Below, in pieces: positions 52,811-61,442 of a stretch of DNA of 64,000 nucleotides; position 1 is the first letter of the stretch, and every line of letters begins with the position of its first letter. Source of the stretch: Desulfopila sp. IMCC35006. GTDB lineage: Bacteria > Desulfobacterota > Desulfobulbia > Desulfobulbales > Desulfocapsaceae. The position numbers were made by a program, and so were the translations under genes. The stretch lies in NCBI RefSeq assembly GCF_005116645.1, contig NZ_SWCM01000003.1:310001-374000 (forward strand), in the 5' to 3' direction. Below the pieces are notes generated by a model. It saw nothing but the letters and a program-made list of their open reading frames with translations. It was not told the DNA's origin and did no database searches.

Positions 52811-53848
52811 TTACCCCAGCCACCCTTTCGATTTGCTTATTTCACCGTCTTTACCGATAACAAAACATTCATATTCAGGCTGGCTATTGATGAATTGAAC
52901 ACCGGCGGCAGGCTCCATGACAAAAATAGACGTTGCCAGAGCGTCGGCATCCATAACCGTCGGAGCCATGACCGTCACGCTGCTTGACAAATGCGGTGAA
53001 TGGCCGGTTTTGCCGTTAATGATATGATGGAACATCTTCTCGTTATCATAATAGATTTCGTAATTGCCCGAAGTGGCAATGGCCCCGTCCTTCATGGTAA
53101 TGACATCTGGATATTCCTTGCTTTTCGCCGGATCCTGAATTGCCACAGTCCAGGCTTTTCCCTTTGCAGCCAAACCGCTGGTGCGGATGTCGCCCCCGGC
53201 ATTGATAAGATGATTGGCGACGCCATTGGCGCGCAGCACAGCCGAGGCCTTATCGACGATATACCCTTTGGCAATACCATCAAGGGTAATGCCCATACCG
53301 CTTCCGGCAAATTGCAGGGACCCACTGCGAAAGTTAATATTGTTGCTGCCGACCAGCTTTAAGGTCCGGTCTATTTCGCCTTCGGTAGGTTGGTGGCTTT
53401 TGGCGAAACTGTCTTTATACAGGTCGACCAGTGGTTTAACCGTGATGTCGAAGGCCCCGCCGGTCTGTTGATTGAAGTACAACGAGCGAGCAACCAGGTC
53501 GAGCATTTCCTGCGGTGCATGTTCGATCTTCCCAGCGGCATTAAAAGAACCGACAGCCGAACTTTTTTCGAAATGGGTCAACATGGCGTTGAGACGGTCA
53601 ATTTCCTCAAAGGCAAGGCCAATCGCCTGTTCTGCTTCATCCCGCGAGGGATGAATTGCCGTCATCGCCACAAAGGTCCCCATGGCCAGCCGTGTCTCTG
53701 TTACTTTGTATTCCTTCGGACCAAAGAATAAGGCTTCGGCCTTTTCAGCCGGCAGAAGTGCAGCTGATGCGACGCCAAGTCCCAACAAGCCGGAGAGTTT
53801 CAGGAACGATCTTCTTTTCTGATCAAAGGGAGTCTCTGGATTTTTCAT
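52811..53848 (-). CDS. apbE: ApbE FAD:protein FMN transferase
   Basis: A 345-residue precursor; ATG 53848 preferred over a TTG 12 bases earlier. A twin-arginine signal (KRRSFLKLSGLLGLGVASAALL) exports it folded. The ApbE domain has GSFNAAG, GITLDGIAKGYIVD (the FAD/metal loop) and NAGGDIRTSG. It attaches FMN to Thr or Ser residues of exported or membrane proteins such as RnfG and RnfD. It lies 23 bases after rnfB and is the last gene of the rnf operon, with a terminator behind, so these are its likely targets. Confidence 0.93.
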   Translation of the reverse strand: MKNPETPFDQKRRSFLKLSGLLGLGVASAALLPAEKAEALFFGPKEYKVTETRLAMGTFVAMTAIHPSRDEAEQAIGLAFEEIDRLNAMLTHFEKSSAVGSFNAAGKIEHAPQEMLDLVARSLYFNQQTGGAFDITVKPLVDLYKDSFAKSHQPTEGEIDRTLKLVGSNNINFRSGSLQFAGSGMGITLDGIAKGYIVDKASAVLRANGVANHLINAGGDIRTSGLAAKGKAWTVAIQDPAKSKEYPDVITMKDGAIATSGNYEIYYDNEKMFHHIINGKTGHSPHLSSSVTVMAPTVMDADALATSIFVMEPAAGVQFINSQPEYECFVIGKDGEISKSKGWLG

Positions 53849-53871
53849 ATCTTTTTCCAAATCTTAAATTA

Positions 53872-54747
53872 TTAACCAGCCATTTTCAGGCCATCGGCCA
53901 CGCTTCTGGAGATAGCCTGACGACCTGCATAGGGTCTGAATATATTACGGGGACATTTGGTCACGCAGACCGTTTCACAACTTGGGCCGTAGGCAATACA
54001 GGCTTTATGATCAATTTTAACAATATTGCCTTCATAGGTAACTGCATTTGCCGGACATACCTTAACACACATTTTACAGCCGATACAGCCGACTTCACAG
54101 ACAGCCTTGACATTCTTGCCAAGGTCCTGGGTCGAACAGGGGACATAAACCCGCGCCTTCAAGGTTTGAATCTCAATGATGTGTTTTGGACAGGTCTTAA
54201 CACAAACGCCGCAGCTGACACATTTATCGGGGTTGATAACCGGAAAATTCTCGACCATGTCTATTGCATCGAAGGGACAGACCTCGGCGCATTCTCCCAA
54301 GCCGATACACGCATACTGACAGGCTGAGGCCCCACCGAAACTGAGATTGGCCGCGGTACAGGAGGCAAAACCGTAATATTCGTGTTTATGGCTTACCCGG
54401 CCTTCGACTCTTGAGCAGCGAACGAGTGCGACCTGGTCTTCCAGAGCGGTCATTTTTTTACCGGTCAGCTCAGCTACCCTGGCGGCCACCTTCTCCTTTC
54501 CAGGAAAACAGAGGTTTGGCGGTACATCAGGATCATTTACCACGGCAATGGCATAGCCTTCACATCCTGGATAGCCGCAACCACCGCACTGGGCAAGCGG
54601 CAGGGACTCAACAACTTCTTCTATAAGCGGATTGACTTCTACTGCAAATTTGTGGGCAGCAATGGCCAGGCCGATACCAAAGAACAGACCAATGCAACCG
54701 AGCAGAACCAGACCGCCTAATGCTAATTTTACTAATGCCGGATCCAT
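53872..54747 (-). CDS. rnfB: RnfB, Fe-S electron-entry subunit
   Basis: A 291-residue subunit; ATG 54747 precedes the N-terminal membrane helix (LALGGLVLLGCIGLFFGIGLA), which anchors it. The Fes domain CGGCGYPGCEGYA carries one [4Fe-4S] cluster; a CIGLGECAEVCP/CVSCGVCVKTCP pair and a final CIGCKMCVKVCP plus CETVCVTKCP pair carry more. It accepts electrons from ferredoxin. The long, multi-cluster form resembles those of acetogens rather than short proteobacterial RsxB. Follows rnfA in the CDGEAB order. Confidence 0.95.
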   Translation of the reverse strand: MDPALVKLALGGLVLLGCIGLFFGIGLAIAAHKFAVEVNPLIEEVVESLPLAQCGGCGYPGCEGYAIAVVNDPDVPPNLCFPGKEKVAARVAELTGKKMTALEDQVALVRCSRVEGRVSHKHEYYGFASCTAANLSFGGASACQYACIGLGECAEVCPFDAIDMVENFPVINPDKCVSCGVCVKTCPKHIIEIQTLKARVYVPCSTQDLGKNVKAVCEVGCIGCKMCVKVCPANAVTYEGNIVKIDHKACIAYGPSCETVCVTKCPRNIFRPYAGRQAISRSVADGLKMAG

Positions 54748-54836
54748 ATTTTTACTCTCAATTAATACTATGTTACCACCCGGCAAACTGCGAAGCAGCC
54801 GGGATTCATGTCAATGCCTTTTGGAGAAGCAAGGCA

Positions 54837-55778
54837 CTAAAATAACTGCAGCCCGGAGAATCCTAGAAAGGCCATGGCAAACTGTCCTGCAACAATAAAG
54901 GCAATCGGCAGCCCTTTAAACGTTTTGGGAATATTAGCCAGCTGCATACGTTCACTCACCGAACTCATCAGATACAGGGCCAGAAGAAATCCGCCACCTG
55001 CGCCAAGCGCCAGCATAAAGGTCTCAAAGACGTTATAATTATTATTGGCCAGAATCAGCGGCACGGCAATAATAACGCAGTTGGCAATAACCAGAACAAG
55101 GTATACCCCGAATGAGTTGAACAGAATCGGGTTGACCTTCCTGAGAATCGTGTCAACCGCCTGGACCGTCAAGGATACCAGCCCGATAAAGACCACGATC
55201 TGCAGAAAATTCAGGTCAAAAGGAATAAGGATAAAATTGTAGAAGAACCAGCTCATCAGGGCGGAAACGACCATGACCATGGTAAAGACCACGCCCATTC
55301 CTTTGGCGGTATCTTTTTTCTTTGAGGTACCGAAAAAGACACAGAGACCGAGATACTTGGTAAAGACAAAGTTATTGATCAGTAGAGCCGAAATGAGAAT
55401 ACCGAACAGATAGCCGAGATACGACTTGCTGACTGTAAAAGTGGTTTTATCGATTCCGGCCAGGCCATGCACCGTGATCACATGGGTTTTGGCGGTATTC
55501 AGTGGTTCCTTAAAGAATAGGGTGACACTTTTCCCGTCGTCAGCCAAAACGGCAGAGCTCAGTTCCAGCCTGATGTCCGGATCCGGTTCTTCATAGATGG
55601 TGTAGTTTTGGATATTCTCCGTGACAGCCTTATCAACCGGCCCGGAGAAAGTAACCTGAATTTCTTTATCCGATATAAATTTCTGATTGACAACGAGTCC
55701 CTCGGCCCTGGCAAAAATCGGAGCCAGCAGAAATAACAACGCCGTCAGAACGATATATCTGGTGTATGCAAGATTCAT
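54837..55778 (-). CDS. rnfA: RnfA with extra N-terminal Ig-like domain
   Basis: A 313-residue protein; normal RnfA is about 190. Residues 1-25 are a signal peptide (TALLFLLAPIFARA). Residues 27-115 form a beta domain like bacterial Ig-type (SbsA-like) repeats: VTFSGPVDKAVTENIQNYTI, VLADDGKSVTLFF, HVITVHGLAG. RnfA proper begins about 120 (YLFGILISALLINNFVFTKYLGLC) with six helices. Cys146 and Cys234, 88 apart, match the cluster ligands of RnfA. Its ATG overlaps the rnfE stop (ATGA). An extracytoplasmic domain on this subunit is unusual. Confidence 0.92.
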   Translation of the reverse strand: MNLAYTRYIVLTALLFLLAPIFARAEGLVVNQKFISDKEIQVTFSGPVDKAVTENIQNYTIYEEPDPDIRLELSSAVLADDGKSVTLFFKEPLNTAKTHVITVHGLAGIDKTTFTVSKSYLGYLFGILISALLINNFVFTKYLGLCVFFGTSKKKDTAKGMGVVFTMVMVVSALMSWFFYNFILIPFDLNFLQIVVFIGLVSLTVQAVDTILRKVNPILFNSFGVYLVLVIANCVIIAVPLILANNNYNVFETFMLALGAGGGFLLALYLMSSVSERMQLANIPKTFKGLPIAFIVAGQFAMAFLGFSGLQLF

Positions 55779-56395
55779 CTTTTCAAACCTTTTGAGCGTT
55801 TATAAAAAATTTCGATCCAGTTGAAAAAGGCCATCATCAGGCCAACAACAAAAAAACCGGCACTGGGCAGAATGAAAAAAAGCAGGGGTTTGAAGCCAAG
55901 GACGTCGTAGCCGAAAATTGCCCCCGAGCCAAGCAGTTCCCTGACAAATCCGATGGTCATCATACCAACCATAAAGCCAAGCCCCATACCTAATCCGTCC
56001 CAGAACGAATCGTTGACGCTTTCTTTACTGGCAAACATCTCAAGCCGCATGGTGATGATGGCAAAAGCCACAATAAGTTTGACGAAAATCCCCATCTTGG
56101 CATAGGCTTCCGGCAGGTACGCCGCAAGCACCAGATCAATCACCGTCACCCAGGTGGCAATGGTCAAGGTATAGGTGGGGATGCGAATCCTCGGGTGAAT
56201 GAGGTTTTTAAAGATCGATATCGTCACACTGGAAAAAACCTGCACAAAGAGCACTGCAATTCCCAGGAGGAGACCGTTCATCACCGTGGTTGAAATACCC
56301 ACGGCGGGACACATCGAGAGCGCCAGCTTGAAAATCGGGTTTTCACTCAAGATGCCTCTGCTTATCAGCTGCATGCTGGATTTGTCATTTGCCAC
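55775..56395 (-). CDS. rnfE: RnfE, membrane subunit lacking one cluster Cys
   Basis: A 206-residue six-helix subunit with a GTG start (AGAGGAAG five bases before). With RnfA it normally holds a membrane [2Fe-2S] cluster through two Cys of each protein. Cys29 is present (LSMCPAVGIS), but the second position is Ala112 (FVKLIVAFAIITMR, where homologues have an N-C-I pattern). The rest of the family pattern, including RLEMFASKESV, is intact. Overlaps rnfA by four bases, 21 bases after rnfG. Confidence 0.92.
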   Translation of the reverse strand: MANDKSSMQLISRGILSENPIFKLALSMCPAVGISTTVMNGLLLGIAVLFVQVFSSVTISIFKNLIHPRIRIPTYTLTIATWVTVIDLVLAAYLPEAYAKMGIFVKLIVAFAIITMRLEMFASKESVNDSFWDGLGMGLGFMVGMMTIGFVRELLGSGAIFGYDVLGFKPLLFFILPSAGFFVVGLMMAFFNWIEIFYKRSKGLKR

Positions 56396-56416
56396 GTCGA
56401 CTTCCTCTTACAAGTA

Positions 56417-57313
56417 TTAAAACGATACAGCGAGCTGCTGTTCTCGCAGAACCTTATCCAAGACATTGATGCGGTAAGCGAATTTCAGAACAATGCCTTT
56501 GACACCATTGCTCACGGCTTTAGACGAAATGGTCGCACCGGTAAGGGCATAAATATCTTTATCTTTGTATTGTTCGCGAAATTTGAGAATATCCGCTTCA
56601 CTCAGTTTGCCGGTCAAGGCCTTGAGATAATCGTCAGGAATAGGCGCTTTGACGACATTGATGGTTTTCAGTGCCTCAAAAGGTTTGCCCTTAAACTGGT
56701 TCTTAAAGTAATCCTGCTCGATTTCCGCGCCAAGCCCGGGATCTTCCTCATGCTCGAGAATTTCCATGCCAAGCAGGGAAAAATTCGGATCGACCGCCAG
56801 CATAACGTTGACAAAGGTTTTAAAACCCTGGAACTTGCCGCCGATCAGGTAGGCAATCCGCTTCCCGTTATCGGTGACGATAATGATCCGGTCGGCAAAG
56901 TTCGCGGTATATCCGGCGCCGACCGCCTGCTGAACCGCCTTGTTACGTGTCTCTGTTTCGAGCACTTCGGTTTCGCTCAGGGCTACCGCTTTGTTTTCCA
57001 GCAAGGCGCCATTCAGGTCAATATTGACAAAGTCATACCCTGCCTCTTTACCGGATGCCTTGGGCACCAGGTACCCGATCGACTGCTTCTCGCTGCTGCT
57101 GATAACATATCGGTATACCTCATGCAGGGCAAGCGACTCCGGTATCTTTGCACCGTTTTTGTAGCCAAGCAGTTCATACATGACCTGCTGCTCTTTGACG
57201 TGTTCATTATGCTTTTTGGCGTTACTGGTAAAGATAAAGCACACCCCCATGACGGATGCAGCCAGCAGACAGGAAATGGTGAGCCGGACAACTATAGTCA
57301 GCATATCTTTCAT
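56417..57313 (-). CDS. rnfG: RnfG, covalent FMN subunit
   Basis: A 298-residue subunit with one N-terminal membrane helix and an FMN-binding domain outside. The flavin attachment motif is TGATIS at residues 258-263: the acceptor is Ser263, where Thr is usual. It carries FMN in the electron path between RnfB/RnfA-E and RnfD. Starts within the rnfD stop codon (ATGA). The ApbE needed for attachment is encoded at the end of this operon. The domain between 60 and 250 is larger than in many RnfG proteins. Confidence 0.93.
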   Translation of the reverse strand: MKDMLTIVVRLTISCLLAASVMGVCFIFTSNAKKHNEHVKEQQVMYELLGYKNGAKIPESLALHEVYRYVISSSEKQSIGYLVPKASGKEAGYDFVNIDLNGALLENKAVALSETEVLETETRNKAVQQAVGAGYTANFADRIIIVTDNGKRIAYLIGGKFQGFKTFVNVMLAVDPNFSLLGMEILEHEEDPGLGAEIEQDYFKNQFKGKPFEALKTINVVKAPIPDDYLKALTGKLSEADILKFREQYKDKDIYALTGATISSKAVSNGVKGIVLKFAYRINVLDKVLREQQLAVSF

Positions 57314-58377
57314 TTTACACCTCCTGCCGGCGGAGCAAAACGCTTTGGTTTAAACCAACTGTCGAGAACGGTGCTGAGAGGGTTCATCAGGAGTATGGCA
57401 TAACAGATACCTTCGGGGTATCCGCCTCGCAATCTGATCAAAACGGTAAGGGCACCGATACACATACCAAATACTATTTTCGATGTTTTCGTGGTCGGAC
57501 TGGTGACATAATCGGTAGCCATGTAAAAGGCGCCAAGCACGGCTCCTCCGGAGAGAACGGCGAGCAGCGGGTCACCGCTGAAATAATTTTCGCCGCCGAA
57601 TATCCAGCTCAGTACGGCAATGGTGCCAAGCAGAGAAACCGGAATATGCCAGGTGATATAGCCGCGATAGATGAGATAGAGCCCACCGAGGACAAGCAGA
57701 AAACCTGAGGTTTCACCAATGCATCCGGGCCGCCAGCCAAGAAAAAAATGGGTATACAGACTTGCGCCACTGCCAAACTTATCGATAAAAGCCGCCATGC
57801 CATGTTCTTTCAAAACGGCCAGCGGCGTTGCCGTGGACACCGCGTCGACTGAACTGCTGAAGTAGGAAAAGATGCCATACCCGTCGCCGGAAATATCTAT
57901 CGGAGACAACCAGGCAGAGGTCATCGCCACCGGAAAAGAAGCCAGCAGAAAGGCGCGGCCTAACAGAGCGGGATTAAAGAAGTTATAACCGATACCGCCC
58001 AGCAGGTGCTTGCCGATATAGATGGCAAATACCGCCGCCAGGATAGGCAGCAGCGGCGAAACGCCCGGCGGAATGACAAAGGCCAGCAGCATGCCGGTAA
58101 GAACGGCACTGCCGTCTTTTATGGTCACTGTACGGCCCAGCGCCTTCTGGCTTACGGCCTCAACGACCACACAGCTGATAACGGAAACGGCTGTGATTAA
58201 AAGCGTCTGAATGCCGAACACGAAAACCGACAAAATCAGTGGCGGCACAAGGCAGGCCACAACCGTCCACATAATTTTCTCAACCGACTCACTGCTCTTC
58301 AAATGCGGCGAAATGGAAACCTTCCACAGGCCTGCTGGTGCAGTTGTCTGGTCGTCTGAAGCTTGCTGATTGCTCAC
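57310..58377 (-). CDS. rnfD: RnfD, ion-translocating membrane subunit
   Basis: A 355-residue subunit; I start at GTG 58377, four bases after GAGGAG, rather than the TTG at 58389. Ten or so helices with the covalent FMN site SVDAVSTATPLAV (acceptor Thr in the ATP tripeptide) in the extracytoplasmic loop. It forms the ion path of the complex with RnfC, RnfG and the others. It ends overlapping rnfG. The gap of 190 bases before it, after rnfC, holds a short hairpin CCCTG-TTCA-CAGGG (58412-58425) that may set expression. Confidence 0.93.
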   Translation of the reverse strand: MSNQQASDDQTTAPAGLWKVSISPHLKSSESVEKIMWTVVACLVPPLILSVFVFGIQTLLITAVSVISCVVVEAVSQKALGRTVTIKDGSAVLTGMLLAFVIPPGVSPLLPILAAVFAIYIGKHLLGGIGYNFFNPALLGRAFLLASFPVAMTSAWLSPIDISGDGYGIFSYFSSSVDAVSTATPLAVLKEHGMAAFIDKFGSGASLYTHFFLGWRPGCIGETSGFLLVLGGLYLIYRGYITWHIPVSLLGTIAVLSWIFGGENYFSGDPLLAVLSGGAVLGAFYMATDYVTSPTTKTSKIVFGMCIGALTVLIRLRGGYPEGICYAILLMNPLSTVLDSWFKPKRFAPPAGGVK

Positions 58378-58567
58378 GACTCTCCTCAATACATCCTGAT
58401 TAATGCATACACCCTGTGAACAGGGCCAACTCTCTCTTCAAAAAGCAAACGGTGATGGCGTCGTAAAAAACTTTCCAAGCCAGATAAAAATGTGCCCGGT
58501 CCGCAGTTACCTACTTCGCCACTCTCAATTTCATATTCCTACACGATGATCAAACTGTTCTCTGCTA

Positions 58568-59890
58568 CTATGCTCTTTTCGCTTTCATCTTGGCCATTCG
58601 CACAAACTGCACCAGCGGTCGTTTGGCCGGGCACACATAAGCGCATGAACCACATTCAAAGCAATCAAAGACGCCGAACTGTGCGGTATCCTCCGCCCGT
58701 TTCGCTTCCACATAAATTCCAATCTCTTTGGGCTCAAGCCCCATCGGGCAGGCGTCAAGACACCAGCCACAGCGGATGCACTGCGAATGCGGTCTGGTAT
58801 CGATTTCGTCTTCCGTTAAAAAAAGAACTGCCGACGTGGTTTTCGTTACCGGAACATCCAGGTTCGAGATGGCAAACCCCATCATCGGTCCGCCCATAAT
58901 GACCTTACTGAGACCCGGCTGCAAGCCACCAAGATAGTTAACGATATCGCTTATTTTTGTACCTATCTTTACCTGCAGATTGGCAGGTCTGGCAATACCT
59001 TTTCCGGCAATAGTGACAATTTTTTCATAGAGCGGCTTGCCGTATACCACGGCATCGTAGATGGCCTTGGCCGTAGCCACATTCTGCACAACGACACCGA
59101 CTGCCGACGGCAGTGCCATCGCCGGGACTTTCCTGCCGGTAACCGCCTGGATCAATTGTTTTTCCGATCCTTGGGGGTACTTGACCTGCAGAGGCTCAAT
59201 TTTAATGGTGCAGTTCGCACCGGATGCATCCTGAGCAGCCTGGCTCATCTCTCGGATAGCATCTGGTTTATTGTTTTCAATACCAATATGGCATTTACTG
59301 ATGTTGAGAACCTTGAGGATGATCTTAGCCCCTTCGACTATCTCTGCTGAGTTTTCCAGCATCTGCCGATGGTCGGCGGTGATATAGGGCTCACATTCTG
59401 CGCCATTGAGCACCAGGGTATCAACCGGGGAGTTGGCCGGTGGACTGAGCTTGACATGGGTCGGAAAGCCGGCGCCACCGATGCCGACAATACCGGCATC
59501 GTGTATCTTGCCCAGCAGCTCGGGACCTGACATATTGTGCCAGTCAACCCACTGATATTGAACAGGTTCTGCTTCTTTGTCCACTTCAATGGTAATAGAC
59601 GGGCTCGTTACTCGAATAGGATGGGCGGACATTGCCAGATTTTTAATCTTACCGGCGACCGGGGCATGGAGAGGTACCCCAAGGCCCTTCTTTACCTCAC
59701 CGATAACCGCACCCTCGACCACCGCATCGCGTTTGGCGACAGTCGGGGTACACGGAGCACCAATATGCTGGCCGAGAAAGATTTCAAGTTCGTCAGGAAC
59801 GGGCATCACTTCAACAGCCAAGCCCTGCGTCTGGGTTTTACGTTCAGGCGGATGAACCCCACCTATGGGAAATGTCAGCAACGATGTCAT
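58568..59890 (-). CDS. rnfC: RnfC, NADH-linked Fe-S/FMN subunit
   Basis: A 440-residue peripheral subunit, first in the operon. GGVHPPERK at the start, the Gly-rich FMN/NADH part GIGGAGFPTHVKL (about 135) and ENNKPDAI, then two [4Fe-4S] motifs near the end (CIRCGWCLDACP, CFECGSCAYVCP). It exchanges electrons with NAD. Length suits the compact RnfC without a long C-terminal tail. No clear ribosome site is seen. Confidence 0.95.
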   Translation of the reverse strand: MTSLLTFPIGGVHPPERKTQTQGLAVEVMPVPDELEIFLGQHIGAPCTPTVAKRDAVVEGAVIGEVKKGLGVPLHAPVAGKIKNLAMSAHPIRVTSPSITIEVDKEAEPVQYQWVDWHNMSGPELLGKIHDAGIVGIGGAGFPTHVKLSPPANSPVDTLVLNGAECEPYITADHRQMLENSAEIVEGAKIILKVLNISKCHIGIENNKPDAIREMSQAAQDASGANCTIKIEPLQVKYPQGSEKQLIQAVTGRKVPAMALPSAVGVVVQNVATAKAIYDAVVYGKPLYEKIVTIAGKGIARPANLQVKIGTKISDIVNYLGGLQPGLSKVIMGGPMMGFAISNLDVPVTKTTSAVLFLTEDEIDTRPHSQCIRCGWCLDACPMGLEPKEIGIYVEAKRAEDTAQFGVFDCFECGSCAYVCPAKRPLVQFVRMAKMKAKRA

Positions 59891-59979
59891 ATCTATTTGA
59901 TAATTTAATTAATTTGCAGGAAAAATGCCGCTCTGTGCATACCTGCAGCGACATTTGATCTCTGACCAGGATTGGCCGA

Positions 59980-60963
59980 TCAGGACAATCCCCCGTAATA
60001 TTTCATAAATTGAGTCCTCTCAAAGACAGCCGGCTCGGTTGCCTGCTGGTAACTCAGTTTGCCTCGAAAATCGGCCAGACTGGAAAACGAATTTTGTTCC
60101 ATCCATGTTTCAAGCCCCTGTAATATCGTCGCAATCTGACCTGCACCGTTTTTGTATACCGTTGAGACAATCTGTACGGCTGTTGCACCTGCCAGAAGCT
60201 GCTTGATCAGCCCTTCACTGTCATGAATCCCCGTTGATGCCACCAGATCCTTTTCAATCAATCCGGACATAAGGGCAATCCACCGCAGGGGCCCAATCCC
60301 TTCAGCCGGACTACTCAAGACATTGGCTGACTTGACCACCATCTTCTGTATATCTATATCAGGGGAATAATACCGGTTGAACAGGACAAAACCTGCGACC
60401 CTGTCGGTCCAGCTCAATTTCTGTATAAGATTGGCCAGGGAAGCAGAATAGGGACTCATTTTCAGGGTGAGTGGTATTGACACCATATCACTGACCGCAG
60501 CGATAATCTCCAGATACTTCTTCTCATTGTCAGCGCTGGTCATTTTTGGATTGGAAGGCAGCAGAGAGATATTCAGTTCTATGGCATCCGCACCTTGTTG
60601 CTCAATGGATTGAGCAAAGGAAACCCACTCGCTCGCCGAGACACAGTTGATACTCGCTATTATCGGAATATCAACCATCTCTTTCGCCCCGGAGATGAGC
60701 TGCAGATATTCATCGACCTCATTGCCCCTGGTATATTCACGAATATAATCCGTCGCCCCGGGGTAATCTGCATTATAATTTTCAAGGTTTGCCGACAACT
60801 CGGCCTGGATCTGTTCCTCGAAAAGAGACTTCAGCACAATTGCACCCGCACCATGGTCCGCGAGTTCCTTGATCTTACCAACCGAATTCGTAAACCCGCA
60901 ACTGCCGATAATCAACGGATTTTTCAAATCCAGCCCAAGATACTTCGTTGATAAATCATTCAT
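59980..60963 (-). CDS. Dihydroorotate dehydrogenase-like protein
   Basis: A 327-residue TIM-barrel flavoprotein; ATG 60963 gives the usual start (MNDLSTKYLGLDLKNPLIIG). FMN contacts can be seen in ASINCVSASEWVSF, ELNISLLP, LTLKMSPY and the phosphate loop GIHDSEGLIKQLLAGATAVQIVS. It belongs to the DHODH-like branch found beside anaerobic oxidoreductases; the true pyrimidine enzyme has a clear catalytic Ser/Cys that I cannot place here. Its stop is 90 bases before the rnfC start, same strand, so it might be transcribed with rnf. Confidence 0.82.
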   Translation of the reverse strand: MNDLSTKYLGLDLKNPLIIGSCGFTNSVGKIKELADHGAGAIVLKSLFEEQIQAELSANLENYNADYPGATDYIREYTRGNEVDEYLQLISGAKEMVDIPIIASINCVSASEWVSFAQSIEQQGADAIELNISLLPSNPKMTSADNEKKYLEIIAAVSDMVSIPLTLKMSPYSASLANLIQKLSWTDRVAGFVLFNRYYSPDIDIQKMVVKSANVLSSPAEGIGPLRWIALMSGLIEKDLVASTGIHDSEGLIKQLLAGATAVQIVSTVYKNGAGQIATILQGLETWMEQNSFSSLADFRGKLSYQQATEPAVFERTQFMKYYGGLS

Positions 60964-61442
60964 ATCGTCTGAGGTGTTCTCCATAAAAATATATTCTGCC
61001 TGGCAAACAAGACTCAAAATGCCTCGCTGGGCAAATGATTGTGCGTATTGTGCCTCGCGGCAGCGGGAATCAATCGATTCTCGACAAAATCAAAGTGACA
61101 GCAATACTAAATTTCCCCAAAAATTCAACATCATTTCAGCAATAAATCATCAATAAATGCCTATCTATATGTATTTACAACACATAAAATTTTCATTATA
61201 TTTGTATTAGTTTTTTTGAACGCCGCACAACAGTCGCTCCCCGCCCAACTTGTTGTGCATGCGTTCGCGTCATCAGGCGTCCCATCACAGCAAATGCATC
61301 CGACCCTTTATATTCGGTGCACAATTTTATAAAGCCCATTATGTTAGCAGTGCGTAACTATGCAACGAGCGACACTGTCATCGAAACCGACTCTTCCGTG
61401 GCTTGAGCCGCCAACAGTTTCCCTTCCTCTCTATCGCCAACA
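60964..61442. other. Gene-free intergenic stretch
   Basis: About 480 bases between two divergent genes. GCACAACA (61225-61232) pairs with TGTTGTGC (61251-61258). AT-rich near 61130-61220. It must hold the promoters of both flanking genes; none is clear. Short frames here have no ribosome sites. Confidence 0.45.
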
